From assembly GCA_003693705.1 (NCBI GenBank), contig RBZT01000122.1:1297-61591 (forward strand): 60,295 bases of DNA, given 5' to 3'. Of the stretch, positions 58,533 to 60,295 are shown in pieces. The stretch is from Polymyxa betae (lineage: Eukaryota; Endomyxa; Phytomyxea; Plasmodiophorida; Plasmodiophoridae). The position numbers and the translations under genes are program-made. The notes beneath the pieces are model-generated. The model saw nothing but the letters and a program-made list of their open reading frames with translations. It did no database searches and was not told where the DNA came from. Every line of letters starts with the position of its first letter. Position 1 is the stretch's first letter.

Positions 58533-58772
58533 TAGTGTTTTACTGGCAGTCGATCGCTTCTGAACATTCTCGAAAAAACAAACTCGTTCGTTTCTTGCGG
58601 TCTCAGCAGGCGGCAAATGAGAAGCGTAACAGCTTCGCCTTCGAACGCTTGATACTTGGCCCAGACGTCGTCGATGCTACGCTGGCTGCTATAATGCGCC
58701 ACCATAGTCTTCGGCGTATGCATAACGACCACAGCCAAATGGCAACCCACAAAGCACTGCCAGCCCTTGAGC
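58529..58772 (-). CDS. Possible terminal exon of a gene convergent with RIC8
   Basis: From an acceptor TTGACAG the minus strand reads LKGWQCFVGCHLAVVVMHTP, HYSSQRSIDDVWAKYQAFEG and RLLRPQETNEFVFSRMF, ending PVKHY with a stop at 58529. The composition is balanced and protein-like. A competing plus-strand frame (58535-59098, 187 codons) is Arg/Ser/His-rich and looks less natural. Upstream exons between 58773 and 59162 were not resolved. Family unknown. Confidence 0.35.
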
Positions 58773-59162
58773 CTGTCAAGACATCAAAGAAAAGACAACG
58801 AATACGCCGAGCGGTCTTCATGAATTCAGCATTTGCTCAGCCGAATCGGCTGCAATCGTTTCATAGCAGCAGTCATTGTTATCGAGCTCAAATGGCTACT
58901 ACGAGGATTGGGGCTTCAAGCAGGATGAGGACAACTGCGCTTCGACTCAATGCGAAATCGCTGCGAGGAAATCACAGCCTCAGTAAGAAGCAAGTTCAAC
59001 GCCAGCAAAAGCAACACATTCGGATCGGGATGAAACCCTCCCAGGCTGTATTTACAAGAAAGACGCAGCGAAACGGCACCTCGATAAATGCTGCTTGATG
59101 ATGATAGCAGCAGCCATCACGAGCTTCCATTACGACATTCAATCGGAATGCGGGGCCAGTAT

Positions 59163-59672
59163 TCACCTCCTGATCAACAATTCGATGCAGATCTGCGACG
59201 AGATCCGGGTTCGGGTCACGAGACGCAATCCGGCCTTCTTCGGCTCGAAATCGTCGTACAAGCAGAGCGACGATGTCGTCGGCTTTACGACGACGTCGGG
59301 CTCGCGTTTCTGCACATCCAGGGCGACGTTAATGGCGGTCACCATCGCTACGAGAACGAATCAGTATTCGGGAATGGTGAGGTCGATAGGGCGACCTGCA
59401 CCGACAGCGTACAGGCGGACGACATCGTGCCGCTCGTCCAGCAGCAGATAACGAGCGCGTTTCGACAAGAGCGTGATCGTTCGGCGTTCCGACGAGCCTC
59501 GTCGGACGTAGAGGTCGTTGACGCGCGCCTCGGCGCGAATCGGGGAGCGCTTCACGCAATCGTAGCAGGCCCGGTCGTACAGGACCTGATCATCGTCACT
59601 GCCGACTTCGTCGACGTCAGTCAGGTCCATGATGGCGTCATCGCGAACCCCGGCGCCGTCATCGCCCGACAT
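59163..59672 (-). CDS. Alba-like RNase P/MRP subunit, Rpp20/POP7 type
   Basis: The ATG at 59672 (MSGDDGAGVRDD) opens an acidic head, then KRSPIRAEARVNDLYVRRGS, ERRTITLLSKRARYLLLDE, DVVRLYAVGAA/MVTAINVALDVQKR. This follows the Rpp20/Pop7 pattern (NDIYV..., KRCQKLLDEG, HALGAA-RAINLAL). The rest, PTTSSLCLYDDFEPKKAG and TRTRISSQICIELLIRR, fits its C-terminal strands (V-TSTVELVDDLEP...TRNNSAIHI). One intron of about 48 nt lies after AVGA. Rpp20 pairs with Rpp25 on the P3 domain of RNase P and MRP RNA. Length about 150 residues, normal. Confidence 0.78.
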
Positions 59673-60295
59673 TGACACCACCTTCGGACTGCGAGTTCTC
59701 GATCTTTTTCCAAAAAATTGCGCATTTTCCTTTCTTTTCTTGTCTGCTTTACATTTGCGATGGAATCGGCTTCTTTCGACACGTTTGTCCTATAGGAAAA
59801 TTCTGAAGAGAGGCATGACGTCTGATTAGGGATCTTGGGACCTCCAGTATTTCAACAAGTCTATCTTTAATCTCCAAATGAACAAAATTTGAATGCTGCT
59901 CGGGGAAAACTTTACAGAAAACCATTGCCTGGTATAAACTATTGTAAACAGATCATGAGCGGGAAATGTCGGCCTAGGTGGCATTTCCACAATTCAACGC
60001 CTGGCTTGTGGCTTATGATCTCATAATGGAGGTTATCTAGTTAAGTATGTTAGCAGATAAGCGCTGTTAGATCAATCTCGAGATATCGATAGCGTTGACT
60101 CACGCTAATTCAACCGGAAGCATTGCCTTCCGCTTGCATACTAAGAAATAAAACACTTCTTCAAACACATTCCAGTTCAAAACCCTCTCCCGTCTAACAG
60201 ATTAAGAGTCCCACTTGTCTCTATTTATAGCTGCGTGGAGTTTTGCTGCAAAGACTAGCGAACATTCGGAAGAGAGGTACAACCCTGCCAGGGAG
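59673..60295. other. Right edge, no gene seen
   Basis: AT-rich sequence upstream of the Rpp20-like gene. No convincing open frame or RNA gene; a gene could begin beyond the window. Confidence 0.4.

Noticed and set aside
58535-59098. 187-codon plus-strand open frame after RIC8
   Set aside because: Starts two bases after the RIC8 stop, is Arg/His/Ser-rich without domains, and lies antisense to a more protein-like minus exon.
1-60295. CRISPR arrays, bacterial operons, tRNA or rRNA genes
   Set aside because: No regularly spaced repeats, Shine-Dalgarno-led gene strings, tRNA TPsiC-arm signatures or rRNA segments were noticed on reading both strands; a covariance-model scan would be needed to exclude small RNA genes.

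Overview
This is a gene-dense nuclear segment from a unicellular eukaryote. Genes lie on both strands, almost all are split by very short GT-AG introns (mostly 42-60 nt, some as short as 28-32 nt) with recognisable branch points such as TACTAAT or CTGAC, and intergenic gaps are often under 200 bp. The gene set points to a flagellated protist or early-branching opisthokont-like lineage: Tectonic (ciliary transition zone), a vasohibin-type tubulin carboxypeptidase, a copine, an animal-type R2R3 MYB, a MADS-box factor, RIC8, and a PIIC-type (Na,K-ATPase-like) P-type ATPase. The lineage cannot be fixed from this window. All products were recognised by eye from protein motifs; no search was run.

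Layout. 1-4.3 kb is gene-poor and holds a GC-rich inverted-repeat element that looks like a non-autonomous hAT-type transposon. 4.4-11 kb: ankyrin-sphingosine kinase, copine and nucleolin-like genes (all minus). 11.4-16.5 kb: TVP23 (plus), secreted MACPF protein (minus), unknown membrane protein (plus), p24 cargo receptor (minus). 17.3-22.8 kb: PIIC ATPase and secreted DOMON protein (plus). 22.9-31.3 kb (minus): kelch protein, cytochrome P450, large helical-repeat protein. 33.2-38 kb (minus): Ser/Ala-rich secreted mucin-like protein, vasohibin, ARM-repeat protein. 38-40 kb: diverged direct repeats around an unrecognised zinc-ribbon-like gene. 40-46 kb: ribosomal protein uL1/L10a (with a candidate intronic C/D snoRNA), SRPK kinase, OPA3 homologue, and a WD40 gene with a disrupted reading frame. 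46-56 kb (minus): Tectonic, MADS-box, MYB, SAM-domain membrane protein, PIG-T, ETF-alpha. 56.7-59.7 kb: RIC8 (plus) and an RNase P/MRP Rpp20-like protein (minus).

The genes do not form an evident operon-like system; most are housekeeping functions (secretion and GPI anchoring: TVP23, p24, PIG-T; mitochondria: ETFA, OPA3; RNA: nucleolin, L10a, SRPK, Rpp20; cilium and microtubules: Tectonic, vasohibin). The most unusual signals are: telomere-like (TTAGGG/TTTAGGG) tracts inside three neighbouring introns; the ATPase with altered ion-site residues (PEGL to PQGL and loss of the first M6 Asp); the 76-bp gap and phase-compatible possible fusion between the ARM gene and vasohibin; a stop codon lying inside a splice donor in SRPK; and a frameshift in the middle of the mucin-like gene.
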